Origin: Lachnospiraceae bacterium
GTDB taxonomy: Bacteria > Bacillota > Clostridia > Lachnospirales > Lachnospiraceae
NCBI GenBank assembly: GCA_022800815.1
Contig: JAAWRC010000004.1
Coordinates: 1-64,000 of the forward strand
Length of the DNA stretch: 64,000 nt
Direction of reading: 5' to 3'
Of the stretch, positions 43,523 to 52,542 are shown piece by piece. Under the pieces are notes generated by a model, which searched no databases, was not told the origin of the DNA, and saw only the letters and a list, made by a program, of their open reading frames with translations. Position 1 is the first letter of the stretch; each line of letters starts with the position of its first letter. A program made the translations under genes and the position numbers.

Positions 43523-44437
43523 ATGGATGTGTCTTTTTTGGAGCTTCAGGAGGTCTGTAAATGTTACCGGAGCCGGCGGAAGGGGAGTCGGACGGAGGCC
43601 GTGCAGGGGGTGAGTCTTTCCCTGGAACGGGGACGGTGTCTCGGCGTGGTGGGGGAGAGCGGCTGTGGGAAAAGCACCCTCTGCCGGATGATTGCCGGGA
43701 TCGAAAAACCGGATTCCGGGGGGATTTGGCTGGAGGGCTCTTCTGTCCGGGAGAAAAAGAACCGGCAGAAGATTCAGATGGTCTTTCAGAACAGCCTGGA
43801 TGCGGTCAATCTTCATCTGAATGCCGGGCGGATTCTTTCGGAACCGCTGGAGAATTTTTTCTCCATGGGCCGGGAGCAGAGGAGGAGGGAGACGGGGAGG
43901 CTTCTGGAGCTGGTGGGGCTTTCCGGAGAGGATGCGGGCAAATTTCCGAGACAGTTTTCCGGAGGACAGCTCCAGCGGGTCTGCATCGCCAGGGCTTTGG
44001 CGGCGAAACCGGAGCTGCTGCTTCTGGACGAGCCTTTAAGCAGTCTGGACGTGTCGGTTCAGGCCCAGCTTTTGAACCTGCTGGCGGACCTGAAACGGGA
44101 ATTTGGGCTGACTTGCCTTTTGGTTTCCCATGACCTGGAGGCAGTCTATTATCTGGCCGACGAGCTGGCCGTCATGTACGGCGGTGTCCTGGTGGAAACC
44201 CTTTCTGACATCACGGCCCTGGACCGTCTGCGGCATCCCTATGCCAGGCGGCTTTTGTCTGTCCACGACGGAAAGGCGGGAGTGGAGCGGACGGAGGGAA
44301 ACCCTCTGCCGGGGGAGGCGGGGAGGGCCTGCGTCTATGCCGGCCGGTGCGCAAAAGCGGACGGGCTCTGTTTTTCCGAGAGACCGGGGCTTTTCGGGAG
44401 GGAGGCGGGACACAGGGTCGCCTGTCATTATATTTGA
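43523..44437 (+). CDS. nikE: nickel/peptide ABC transporter ATP-binding protein NikE
   Basis: 304 residues with Walker A GESGCGKST, signature QFSGGQLQR, Walker B LLLDEPLSSLD and a Cys-rich CVYAGRCAKADGLC tail. ATG 43523 follows AGAGGGGGCGG. The stop codon's last base is also the first base of the six-base direct repeat that flanks repeat copy B. Confidence 0.87.
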   Translation: MDVSFLELQEVCKCYRSRRKGSRTEAVQGVSLSLERGRCLGVVGESGCGKSTLCRMIAGIEKPDSGGIWLEGSSVREKKNRQKIQMVFQNSLDAVNLHLNAGRILSEPLENFFSMGREQRRRETGRLLELVGLSGEDAGKFPRQFSGGQLQRVCIARALAAKPELLLLDEPLSSLDVSVQAQLLNLLADLKREFGLTCLLVSHDLEAVYYLADELAVMYGGVLVETLSDITALDRLRHPYARRLLSVHDGKAGVERTEGNPLPGEAGRACVYAGRCAKADGLCFSERPGLFGREAGHRVACHYI

Positions 44438-44442
44438 GAAAA

Positions 44443-44670
44443 CCTTGAGTTTCCGTATTTTGCATTTTGTTTGGAAAGCCAGGAAGAAAAGCGTTTTTTT
44501 CTAAGCCGAAACCATTTGAAAGCCGTCGGTACTTAGAGCATTCCGAGCCTAAGCGAAGGAAGGCTCTAAGTACCGCTACGAGCTTTCAAGAGCGGAAACG
44601 TGTTTCGGCGTGAAAAGAACCGTTTTTCTTCCGTGTTTCTTGCGACCATACAAAATACGGAAACTCAAGG
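44443..44670. repeat. palindromic repeat element, copy B (228 bp)
   Basis: Perfect 20-bp inverted ends (44443-44462 and 44651-44670, CCTTGAGTTTCCGTATTTTG and its complement), flanked by the direct repeat AGAAAA on both sides (44437-44442 and 44671-44676), as expected for a target-site duplication. Inner paired blocks: GCCGAAAC/GTTTCGGC, TTGAAAGC/GCTTTCAA and GGTACTTAGAGC/GCTCTAAGTACC. Copy A carries compensating changes in the first two of these. No coding capacity. Confidence 0.9.
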
Positions 44671-44680
44671 AGAAAACCGC

Positions 44681-44709
44681 TTGCATATTGAGGAAAGATG
44701 TGGTACAAT
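44681..44709 (+). promoter_or_regulatory. promoter of tRNA-Leu
   Basis: TTGCAT (44681-44686), 17 bp, TACAAT (44704-44709), about 42 bases before the tRNA and 10 bases after repeat copy B. Confidence 0.8.
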
Positions 44710-44750
44710 AACTCTCGGTTCGGCGGGTCGTATGACCGGCCAGGCGATTG

Positions 44751-44833
44751 GCGGATGTGGCGGAATGGCAGACGCATCAGACTCAAAATCTGACGGGGGC
44801 GACCTCGTGTGGGTTCAAGTCCCACCATCCGCA
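44751..44833 (+). tRNA. tRNA-Leu (anticodon CAA)
   Basis: 83 bases: acceptor GCGGATG pairs with CATCCGC, discriminator A; anticodon loop CTCAAAA on a TCAGA/TCTGA stem gives CAA (reads UUG); a long variable arm marks class II; T-arm GTGGG-TTCAAGT-CCCAC. The 3' CCA is not encoded. Confidence 0.96.
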
Positions 44834-44841
44834 GAATTAAG

Positions 44842-44896
44842 AAAATCCCGGAAACACTGGCATGGGTAAAAATGCCAGTGTTTCTGGGATTTTTTT
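44842..44896 (+). terminator. terminator of tRNA-Leu
   Basis: A 22-bp stem (AAAATCCCGGAAACACTGGC region against its complement, one mismatch) followed by seven T residues, starting nine bases after the tRNA. Confidence 0.92.
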
Positions 44897-44939
44897 AGTA
44901 CCCGTCATATCCTTCCGGCTCTTTTCATAGGATGTTCTG

Positions 44940-45812
44940 ATGAAAAATCTGGACAAGGCCATGGGAGGAATGAGCATGTGGAAAAATAACGGAATTGTGA
45001 AGGAACCTTTTTTGCAGTTGAAGGAACATCCGTCGGAGGCGTCCCAGACAGTGGACGAGGTGCTTTACGGCATGGAAGTGCTGATTCGGGAGAAAACGGC
45101 GAAGGGCGGATGGGCATCGGTGGAGACAGCCTACGGGTATCAAGGATATGTGAAGATGGACGGGCTGGAATGCCGGGAATGGAATACCAGGAAATGGCAG
45201 AAGCTCCCCAAGTATGTGGTGACTTCGCCGTCTGCAGACGTCTATGAGGTTCCCGGTTATCAGAATCCCTATGTGCTCACCTTGCCGAGGGGAAGCCTGG
45301 TGTCGGCCGTGCCGGAGGAGGGGCAGGCGGGATGGCAGCAGGCCAGGCTCATTGACGGCAGGGGCGTTTATATGAGGAAGGCGCAGCTTCGGCCTCTCGC
45401 CGAGACTCATTATTCCATTCGGAACGAGGAAGAGACTCTCAGGGAGAGTCTGGTGCGGACGGCTCTTTCGTATCTGCACACGCCTTACCGGTGGGGCGGG
45501 AAAACGCCCTGGGGCATCGACTGCTCCGGTCTTTGCTCCATGGTGTACCTGCTCCATGGAATCTATATTTATCGGGACGCCTCCATCAAAGAGGGATATC
45601 CGGTGAAGGAAATCCCTGTCTGTGAGGCGAAGCCGGGAGACCTTCTCTACTTTCCCGGCCATATGGCCCTCTATATTGGGTATTTTCAGTATGTTCACGC
45701 CACGGGGCGGATGGGGCAGGACGGCGTCGTGGTAAACAGCCTGAACCATACGGCACCCAATTACCGAAGGGATCTGGCATCCACGGTGACTGCGGCGGGG
45801 AGTATTTTCTAA
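44940..45812 (+). CDS. NlpC/P60 endopeptidase (YkfC-like)
   Basis: 290 residues with two SH3-like regions (about 20-80 and 90-150) and a C-terminal NlpC/P60 domain: Cys195 in GIDCSGLC, His241 in FPGHMALYIG and a third polar residue around His253. No signal peptide, as in cytoplasmic YkfC, which cleaves gamma-D-Glu-diamino-acid bonds in recycled muropeptides. Numbering is from ATG 44940; ATG 44976, with GGGAGGA six bases upstream, is an equally good start. Follows the tRNA terminator, so it is independently transcribed. Confidence 0.82.
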   Translation: MKNLDKAMGGMSMWKNNGIVKEPFLQLKEHPSEASQTVDEVLYGMEVLIREKTAKGGWASVETAYGYQGYVKMDGLECREWNTRKWQKLPKYVVTSPSADVYEVPGYQNPYVLTLPRGSLVSAVPEEGQAGWQQARLIDGRGVYMRKAQLRPLAETHYSIRNEEETLRESLVRTALSYLHTPYRWGGKTPWGIDCSGLCSMVYLLHGIYIYRDASIKEGYPVKEIPVCEAKPGDLLYFPGHMALYIGYFQYVHATGRMGQDGVVVNSLNHTAPNYRRDLASTVTAAGSIF

Positions 45813-45858
45813 GGTGTTTTCTAAAAGGAATTTTTTTCTAAACAAAGTATAAAATCCA

Positions 45859-45922
45859 TTGACTTTCCACAAAATCCTATTATAATAGTTTCTCGTGTTA
45901 ATGATTTACTTGGTTAATCATT
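45859..45922 (+). promoter_or_regulatory. promoter and likely MarR operator
   Basis: TTGACT (45859-45864), 16 bp, TATAAT (45881-45886). Just downstream, AATGATT-N9-AATCATT (45900-45922) is a perfect inverted repeat between the transcription start and the marR gene, the usual place and size for MarR autorepression. Confidence 0.75.
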
Positions 45923-45935
45923 GGGGGATGAGGCA

Positions 45936-46391
45936 ATGAAAGAGGATTTTGCAGGCGGCCGTTTTTTTGAACAGATCAGCAGGATTCATCGACTGATCTG
46001 TATGCAGGATCTGGTTCTGAAACTAAATCCGGGGGAGATGATGATGCTCATGCAGGTGGAATGCTTCCTGGAGAAGCATCCGGAATGTCCCGGCGTCAAG
46101 CCTTCGGAGCTGACCATGGATGGTTATATCAGCAAGCCGGCGGTGTCGAAGATGATCGGGACGCTGGAGGAAAAAGGGTATCTTTTCCGAAGGGCGTCCA
46201 GGCAGGACCGGCGGGTGGTCTACGTGAATTTGACGGAGGACGGGAGGCGGAACCTGGAAGCGGAGCGGAGCTATCGGGACCGGGCGGTGCGTCAGATTGA
46301 AGAGCGCATGGGAGGTGAGAATATGGAACATCTTTTGGAGTTGACGGAACAATTCATTCACTGTGCGGAGGAAGTATTCCGGAAACGCTGA
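45936..46391 (+). CDS. MarR-family transcriptional regulator
   Basis: 151 residues with a winged helix: PSELTMDGYISKPAVSKMIG (recognition helix) and the wing RRASRQDRRVVYVNLTEDG. Preceded by GGGGATGAGG. It leads the exporter operon (59 bases to the next gene) and probably represses it through the palindrome upstream. Confidence 0.9.
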   Translation: MKEDFAGGRFFEQISRIHRLICMQDLVLKLNPGEMMMLMQVECFLEKHPECPGVKPSELTMDGYISKPAVSKMIGTLEEKGYLFRRASRQDRRVVYVNLTEDGRRNLEAERSYRDRAVRQIEERMGGENMEHLLELTEQFIHCAEEVFRKR

Positions 46392-46450
46392 GAATGGGAA
46401 AAAGATGGAAAACGAGACGGAACGGAGAGACTTAAAGGAGAACGACAAGG

Positions 46451-48730
46451 ATGATCAAGATTTTAAAATTTCTCAGAGAATCGGCGGGCTGGGCGCTTCT
46501 CGTGCTGGCACTTTTGGGACTGCAGGCATGGTGTGACCTGTCTCTTCCCCAGTACACGTCGGACATTGTGGACGTGGGGATCCAGCAGGGCGGGATCGAC
46601 CATTCTGCGCCGGAGGCCATCCGGCGGGTCCAGATGGAGAAGCTGTTCCTGTTTCTCTCGGACGGGGAGAGACAGACCGTGGAGAATGCTTACCTGCTGC
46701 TTACCACGGAGAATTTTTCTGCAGAGGAATACGCCCGCTATGGGAAGAAGTATCCGGCATCCGCAGAAGAATCTTTATTAATAAGGAAAGAGTTGTCCGA
46801 GGAGGCCCTTGAAGAGCTGGACGGGATCTTAAGCCGGGCGGAAAACGGGGCCGTCATGGCGGGACAGATGGGCCTGGAGGTTTCGGAGCTTTCCCCGGAG
46901 ACGGCGGCGGGGCTTCGGAACGAATTGGACCAGCAGGCGGAGGCCCTCTCCGACTCCATGTTGAGCCAGTTGGGGACAGCCTATGTGAAAACAGAATATG
47001 AGGCCATGGGCGCAAATGTAAAAAAAATTCAGACGGACTATCTGTTCCTATCCGGCCTTAAGATGCTGGGGATCGCCCTCCTTGCCATGGCGGCCAGCGT
47101 GCTTGTCTGTCTGATCGCCTCCCGGGTGGCGGCCTCCGTGGGCATGCGGCTGAGGGGGCAGGTGTTCCGGAAGGTGATCTCCTTCTCCGGCGGGGAGATG
47201 GACCGGTTTTCCACCTCGTCCCTGATCACCAGAAGCACCAATGACATCCAGCAGGTTCAGCTTGTGACGGTGCTTCTGCTGCGGATGGTGCTGTACGCCC
47301 CCATCATCGGTGTCGGCGGCCTGGTCAAGGTAATCCGCTCCGGAGTTTCCATGGCCTGGATCATCGGCGTGGCCGTGCTGGCGGTCAGTCTGCTGGTGGT
47401 CATCCTCATGGTGGTGGCCATGCCCAAATTTAAACTGATGCAGAAGCTGGTGGACCGGGTCAACCTGGTGGCCAGGGAAATTTTGACCGGACTTCCCGTG
47501 ATCCGGGCCTTCAGCCGGGAGCGGCATGAGGAGAAGCGGTTTGATACGGCCAACCGGGATCTGACAAAAACCATGCTCTTTACCAACCGGTGCATGTCCT
47601 TCATGATGCCCGCCATGATGTTCATTATGAACGGGATCACGGTGCTCATCATCTGGACCGGGGCCCACGGAATCGATGGGGGGAATCTCCAGGTGGGGGA
47701 CATGATGGCCTTTATCACCTACACCATGCAGATCGTCATGGCGTTCCTGATGATCACCATGGTCTCCATCATGCTTCCCCGGGCCGCCGTGGCGGCAGGG
47801 CGTATCGACGAGGTGCTGACGACGGAGGTTTCCATCGGGGAGCCGGCATCCCCGGCCGCACTTCCGGATGGTGCGAAGGGCGTGGTAGAATTTGATCACG
47901 TTTCCTTCCGGTATCCGGGGGCCGGAAACGACGTGCTCCATGACATTACCTTTACGGCGAGGCCGGGGGAGACGACGGCCTTCATCGGCAGTACGGGGAG
48001 CGGAAAGTCCACCCTGGTGAATCTTCTTCCAAGGCTGTATGATGTGACGGAGGGTTCCGTCAAAGTGGATGGCGTGGACGTGCGGGAACTGTCCCTCACA
48101 GAGCTTAGAGAACAGATCGGGTTTGTGCCGCAAAAGGGCGTGCTCTTTTCCGGAACCATCGCCTCCAATCTGCGGTTTGGCAGACGGGATGCAGGCGAGG
48201 AAGAGATCCGGGCGGCGGCGGCCGTGGCCCAGGCAGCGGACTTCGTGGAGGAAAAGCCGGAGCAGTATGAAAGCCACATTGCCCAGGGCGGCGCCAACGT
48301 GTCCGGCGGACAGAAGCAGCGGCTCTCCATTGCCAGGGCCGTGGCGAAAAAGCCCAACATCTACGTGTTTGACGACAGTTTTTCCGCCCTGGACTTTAAG
48401 ACGGATGCGGCGCTCAGGCGGGCGTTAAATGAATATGCGGCGGACAGCACGAAGCTTTTGGTGGCCCAGCGGGTCAGCACCATCCTCCATGCGGAGCAGA
48501 TCATCGTGCTGGACGAGGGGAGGATCGCAGGAAAGGGAACCCACCAGGAGCTTCTCGAAAGCTGCGAGGTCTACCGACAGATTGCGGGCTCCCAGCTCTC
48601 GGAGGAGGAGCTTGCCGGAAACCTGGGGGAGAAGCCTTATGACGGACCGGCAGACGGAAACCCTGCGGCGAGTGCGGGGGACAACGGCTCTGTCGGGAAC
48701 GGGGGAAAGGAGGCACTTGGACATGCGTAA
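46451..48730 (+). CDS. ABC exporter subunit with degenerate catalytic site and large extracellular insertion
   Basis: 759 residues, fused membrane and nucleotide-binding domains. Between the first and second membrane segments is an insertion of about 150 residues (about 40-190), rich in Glu, that should face outside. The ATPase has Walker A GSTGSGKST and signature VSGGQKQR, but Walker B ends FDDSFSALD: the catalytic Glu is Asp, as in the degenerate half of heterodimeric exporters (BmrC, TM287 types). Its stop overlaps the partner's start by eight bases. Exports drugs or lipids by inference. Confidence 0.9.
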   Translation: MIKILKFLRESAGWALLVLALLGLQAWCDLSLPQYTSDIVDVGIQQGGIDHSAPEAIRRVQMEKLFLFLSDGERQTVENAYLLLTTENFSAEEYARYGKKYPASAEESLLIRKELSEEALEELDGILSRAENGAVMAGQMGLEVSELSPETAAGLRNELDQQAEALSDSMLSQLGTAYVKTEYEAMGANVKKIQTDYLFLSGLKMLGIALLAMAASVLVCLIASRVAASVGMRLRGQVFRKVISFSGGEMDRFSTSSLITRSTNDIQQVQLVTVLLLRMVLYAPIIGVGGLVKVIRSGVSMAWIIGVAVLAVSLLVVILMVVAMPKFKLMQKLVDRVNLVAREILTGLPVIRAFSRERHEEKRFDTANRDLTKTMLFTNRCMSFMMPAMMFIMNGITVLIIWTGAHGIDGGNLQVGDMMAFITYTMQIVMAFLMITMVSIMLPRAAVAAGRIDEVLTTEVSIGEPASPAALPDGAKGVVEFDHVSFRYPGAGNDVLHDITFTARPGETTAFIGSTGSGKSTLVNLLPRLYDVTEGSVKVDGVDVRELSLTELREQIGFVPQKGVLFSGTIASNLRFGRRDAGEEEIRAAAAVAQAADFVEEKPEQYESHIAQGGANVSGGQKQRLSIARAVAKKPNIYVFDDSFSALDFKTDAALRRALNEYAADSTKLLVAQRVSTILHAEQIIVLDEGRIAGKGTHQELLESCEVYRQIAGSQLSEEELAGNLGEKPYDGPADGNPAASAGDNGSVGNGGKEALGHA

Positions 48731-50606
48731 AGAGACACAACAGACAAACAATCAGGGGAGACAGAATCCTCCTGCCCCCAGGATGCGGCGGGGTGGAATG
48801 GGAGGTCACGGCGGTCCCGCCGGCGGCGGGGAAAAGGCCAAGAACTTTGGAAAGACCATGAGGAAGCTGATTGCCTACATGGGTCGGTACAAATGGGGAA
48901 TCCTGACGGTCCTGGTCTTTGCGGTGGCCAGCACCGTGTTCAACGTGGTGGGGCCCAAGATTCTCGGAAGGGCGACCACGGAGATCTTCAACGGCCTGAC
49001 CGGTAAACTTTCCGGGGGCCCCGGTATCGATTTCATCGCCATCGGAAGGATTCTCCTGACGCTTTTGGTGCTCTACGGCGTGAGCGCCTTATGCAGTTTT
49101 GTTCAAGGGCTTACCATGACGACCATCTCCCAGAAGGTCAGCTTCCGCATGAGAAAGGAAATGTCGGAGAAGATCAACCGGCTTCCCATGAACTATTACG
49201 ACGCCAAGACCCACGGCGAGGTGCTTTCCCGGATCACCAACGACGTGGACACCCTGGGGCAGAGCCTGAACCAGAGCATTACCCAGATGATCACCTCGGT
49301 GACGACCATCGTCGGCGTGTTTATCATGATGCTTTCCATCAGCCCTCTGATGACGGTGATCGCCCTCCTGATCCTTCCGATCTCCATGGGCATGATCTCC
49401 TTCATCATCAAACGTTCCCAGCGGTTTTTTAGACAGCAGCAGGAATATCTGGGGAAAGTCAACGGCCAGGTGGAGGAAAATTACGGCGGCCATACGGTGA
49501 TCAAGGTATTCAACCGGGAGGACGAGGTTCTCAGGGAATTTAACGAGACCAACCGGATCCTGTACCAGTCTGCCTGGAAGTCCCAATTTTTCTCCGGCAT
49601 GATGCAGCCGGTGATGCAGTTCGTGGGAAATCTAGGATATGTGGCCGTGGCCATCGTGGGCGGCTTTCTGACGATTCGTGGCCGGATCCAGGTGGGGGAC
49701 ATTCAGTCCTTTATCCAGTACGTGCGCAATTTTACCCAGCCCATCACTCAGATGGCCCAGGTGTCCAACCTGCTTCAGTCCACGGCGGCGGCCGCAGAGC
49801 GGGTCTTTGAATTTCTGGAAGAGCCGGAGGAGGATCAGATGGCGGAACATCCGGCTTCCCTTGCGGGGATTGAGGGGAATGTGTCCTTCGACCACGTGAA
49901 GTTTGGATACCGGCCGGACAAGATCATCATAGGCGATTTTTCCGCCGAGATTTCGGCCGGAAAGAAGATCGCCATCGTCGGTCCCACCGGTGCCGGAAAG
50001 ACCACGCTGGTGAAGCTTCTGATGCGGTTTTATGACGTGAATGGCGGAGCCATCCGCATTGACGGGAAGGACGTCCGCTCCTTCAATCGGAGTGAACTCA
50101 GAGAACTGTTCGGTATGGTTCTTCAGGACACCTGGCTGTTCAAAGGCTCCATTATGGAAAACATCCGCTACGGGAAGCTTGATGCCACCGACGAGGAGGT
50201 CATTGCGGCGGCGAAGGCGGCCCACGCCCATCATTTCATTTCCACCCTGCCGGACGGCTACGGCCTGGAGCTCAACGAGGAGGCGGGGAACGTATCCCAG
50301 GGCCAGAAACAGCTCCTCACCATCGCCAGGGCCATTTTGGCGGACAATAAAATCCTAATCCTGGACGAGGCCACCAGCTCCGTGGATACCAGGACCGAGG
50401 AACGGATTCAGAAGGCCATGGACAACCTGATGAGGGGCAGGACCAGCTTCGTGATCGCCCACCGGCTCTCCACCATCCGGGACGCCGACCTGATTTTGGT
50501 CATGAAGGACGGCGACATCATCGAACAGGGCACCCACGAGGAGCTGCTTAAAAAGCAGGGCTTCTATGCGGAGCTCTACAACAGCCAGTTTGAGAGGACC
50601 GCATAG
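48723..50606 (+). CDS. ABC exporter subunit, catalytically complete half
   Basis: 627 residues; a Gly/Arg/Pro-rich N-terminal tail (about 45 residues), six membrane segments, then an ATPase with Walker A GPTGAGKTT, signature VSQGQKQL and Walker B ILILDEATSSVD with the catalytic Glu intact. It pairs with the degenerate half upstream, giving one competent ATP site per heterodimer. Confidence 0.92.
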   Translation: MRKETQQTNNQGRQNPPAPRMRRGGMGGHGGPAGGGEKAKNFGKTMRKLIAYMGRYKWGILTVLVFAVASTVFNVVGPKILGRATTEIFNGLTGKLSGGPGIDFIAIGRILLTLLVLYGVSALCSFVQGLTMTTISQKVSFRMRKEMSEKINRLPMNYYDAKTHGEVLSRITNDVDTLGQSLNQSITQMITSVTTIVGVFIMMLSISPLMTVIALLILPISMGMISFIIKRSQRFFRQQQEYLGKVNGQVEENYGGHTVIKVFNREDEVLREFNETNRILYQSAWKSQFFSGMMQPVMQFVGNLGYVAVAIVGGFLTIRGRIQVGDIQSFIQYVRNFTQPITQMAQVSNLLQSTAAAAERVFEFLEEPEEDQMAEHPASLAGIEGNVSFDHVKFGYRPDKIIIGDFSAEISAGKKIAIVGPTGAGKTTLVKLLMRFYDVNGGAIRIDGKDVRSFNRSELRELFGMVLQDTWLFKGSIMENIRYGKLDATDEEVIAAAKAAHAHHFISTLPDGYGLELNEEAGNVSQGQKQLLTIARAILADNKILILDEATSSVDTRTEERIQKAMDNLMRGRTSFVIAHRLSTIRDADLILVMKDGDIIEQGTHEELLKKQGFYAELYNSQFERTA

Positions 50607-50652
50607 GGAGTCTGCTGTCGGTACTTCCACATGTTATATTTGAGAAAGGGAC

Positions 50653-50752
50653 GGAGGAAAAGCGGTTTTTCACATGTCTTCCTACCGTCTCCCGGGGAAC
50701 ACTGCCGGGGCCTCCTGACAGAATATCGGTTTAGAAAAACCGCTTTCCCTCC
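50653..50752. repeat. related inverted repeat after the exporter operon
   Basis: GGAGGAAAAGCGGTTTTTC (50653-50671) pairs with 50734-50752 at 18 of 19 positions over a 62-base interior. The arm resembles an inner arm of copies A and B (GGAAGAAAAGCG...TTTC), so it may be a diverged member; the interior is not shared. It may also act as a terminator. Confidence 0.6.
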
Positions 50753-50785
50753 TGACAGCCGTAAAATACGGAAGCGCCGACCGGT

Positions 50786-51415
50786 TCATCGGGGTTCGAT
50801 CTTCGGAACGGAATCGTCATAATCGAGAACTACCACGTCCAGGGCCTCGGGGCCCCAGGTGCCGTTGATGACGCACATGGTGTACATGGTTCCGGCTTCC
50901 ACGTCGGTTAAGATGGAGAGCAGCGGGTTTTCTTCCTCCTGGCCGGGAGTCAGGTAGAAGCCGTATTCACCGGGCCGGAAAGGCTTGAAGGGTGTCACTT
51001 CCTTGAAGGTCACGTCGGCGAAGACCAGCTTGTTTCCGTAGAGGAAGAAATCCAGCGGGCCGCTTTTGTAGGCCAGGTTGGCGGCCCGGAGGCAGCCGAA
51101 GCCGGCGGGAAACAGCGGGCACATGTAGTCAAAGATCTGTCTGAGGTCCAGCCCGTTGTCCGTCTGGATGATGGCCAGAGTGTATTTAATAGGAAGGAAG
51201 AAGGGAAGAGTCTTTTGCAGATAGACCCTTCTGGTGCGGGTGCCGGCCAGGGTGATGGTCAAAAATCCGGTCTTTAATTCCGCATAGCCGGTGACGGTGC
51301 GGTAAGGGAGCTCCGTGAGGAGCAGCGTGTCGTCCACGGAGACCTGAAGGGCTTCCGTGTCGGCGGCGGCATGGAAAAAACGAATGTAACAGGAGGCTTC
51401 GTTCAAGAGAACCAT
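50786..51415 (-). CDS. DUF4397 domain protein
   Basis: 209 residues, one DUF4397-like domain: CYIRFFHAAADTEALQVSVDD at the N-terminus, LKTGFLTITLAGTRT and a second half that repeats the fold. No signal peptide or membrane segment is seen. DUF4397 proteins are often spore- or envelope-associated; function unknown. Confidence 0.75.
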   Translation of the reverse strand: MVLLNEASCYIRFFHAAADTEALQVSVDDTLLLTELPYRTVTGYAELKTGFLTITLAGTRTRRVYLQKTLPFFLPIKYTLAIIQTDNGLDLRQIFDYMCPLFPAGFGCLRAANLAYKSGPLDFFLYGNKLVFADVTFKEVTPFKPFRPGEYGFYLTPGQEEENPLLSILTDVEAGTMYTMCVINGTWGPEALDVVVLDYDDSVPKIEPR

Positions 51416-51514
51416 CCTTTCAGAAAATGCTGTTGCTTTATCATATGCAGAAATTTTTCTTCCGTGTATTCCGCAAAAATTAGTAAAAAAAGAACTGTTA
51501 AAAAATGGAGTTTA

Positions 51515-51523
51515 TGGTATAAT
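51515..51523 (+). promoter_or_regulatory. extended -10 promoter of fba
   Basis: TGG-TATAAT, an extended -10, about 50 bases before fba; the -35 region (around CTGTTA) is weak. Confidence 0.7.
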
Positions 51524-51574
51524 AGGGACAAGGCGTGAAAACGCAAAGAATCCACGAGAAAGGAAGAGATAACA

Positions 51575-52513
51575 ATGCCTTTAGTTACAACTACTGAAAT
51601 GTTTAAGAAAGCATATGACGGCGGCTATGCGATCGGTGCGTTCAACGTGAACAACATGGAGATCGTTCAGGCCATCACCGAGGCGGCTGCAGAGGCCAAG
51701 TCGCCCATCATCCTGCAGGCTTCCGCAGGTGCCAGGAAGTACGCCAACGGCGCATACTTAAAGCGCCTGGTCGAGGCGGCTCTCGACATTTATCCGGAGC
51801 TTCCCGTTGCCCTGCATCTGGACCACGGTGCAGATTTTGAGATCTGCAAATCCTGCATCGACGGCGGATTCACCTCCGTCATGATCGACGGCTCTTCCAA
51901 GCCCTTCGAGGAGAACATCGCCCTGGCGAAGAAAGTCGCCGAGTATGCCCATGACAAGGGCGTGGTGGTTGAGGCAGAACTTGGCACCCTGGCCGGCATC
52001 GAGGACGACGTGAAGGTCAGTGCGGAGGATTCCTCCTACACAAGGCCCGAAGAGGTGGAAGAGTTTGTGGACAAGACCGGCGTGGATTCCCTGGCCATCG
52101 CCATCGGGACCAGCCACGGCGCTTACAAGTTCAAACCCGGCACCGATCCCAAGCTTCGCTTTGACATCCTCGAGGAGGTAGCGAAGAGACTGCCCGGCTT
52201 CCCCATCGTTCTCCACGGTTCTTCCTCCGTTCCGCAGGAGTATGTGAAGATCATCAACAGCAACGGCGGTGCCCTCAAGGATGCCATCGGCGTTCCCGAG
52301 GACCAGCTTCGCAAGGCGGCCAGCATGGCGGTCTGCAAGATCAACATCGACTCCGACCTTCGTCTGGCTCTCACCGCAGGCATCAGAGAGCACATGATGG
52401 CTCACCCGGATCACTTCGATCCCAGACAGTACCTGTCTCCTGCAAGGGCTTACGTGAAGGACGTTGTGAAGCATAAGATCACGGAAGTGCTCGGCTCCGA
52501 CGGAAAAATCTGA
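51575..52513 (+). CDS. fba: class II fructose-1,6-bisphosphate aldolase
   Basis: 312 residues. Cleaves fructose-1,6-bisphosphate to DHAP and G3P. Zinc-binding LHLDHG (about residues 82-87), the second ligand set in EAELGTLAGIEDD, and HGSSSVPQEYVK. Codon use is strongly biased, as in a highly expressed gene. Followed by a strong terminator. Confidence 0.96.
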   Translation: MPLVTTTEMFKKAYDGGYAIGAFNVNNMEIVQAITEAAAEAKSPIILQASAGARKYANGAYLKRLVEAALDIYPELPVALHLDHGADFEICKSCIDGGFTSVMIDGSSKPFEENIALAKKVAEYAHDKGVVVEAELGTLAGIEDDVKVSAEDSSYTRPEEVEEFVDKTGVDSLAIAIGTSHGAYKFKPGTDPKLRFDILEEVAKRLPGFPIVLHGSSSVPQEYVKIINSNGGALKDAIGVPEDQLRKAASMAVCKINIDSDLRLALTAGIREHMMAHPDHFDPRQYLSPARAYVKDVVKHKITEVLGSDGKI

Positions 52514-52542
52514 TCCGATCAAAGAAGATCATCGAAAACAAA

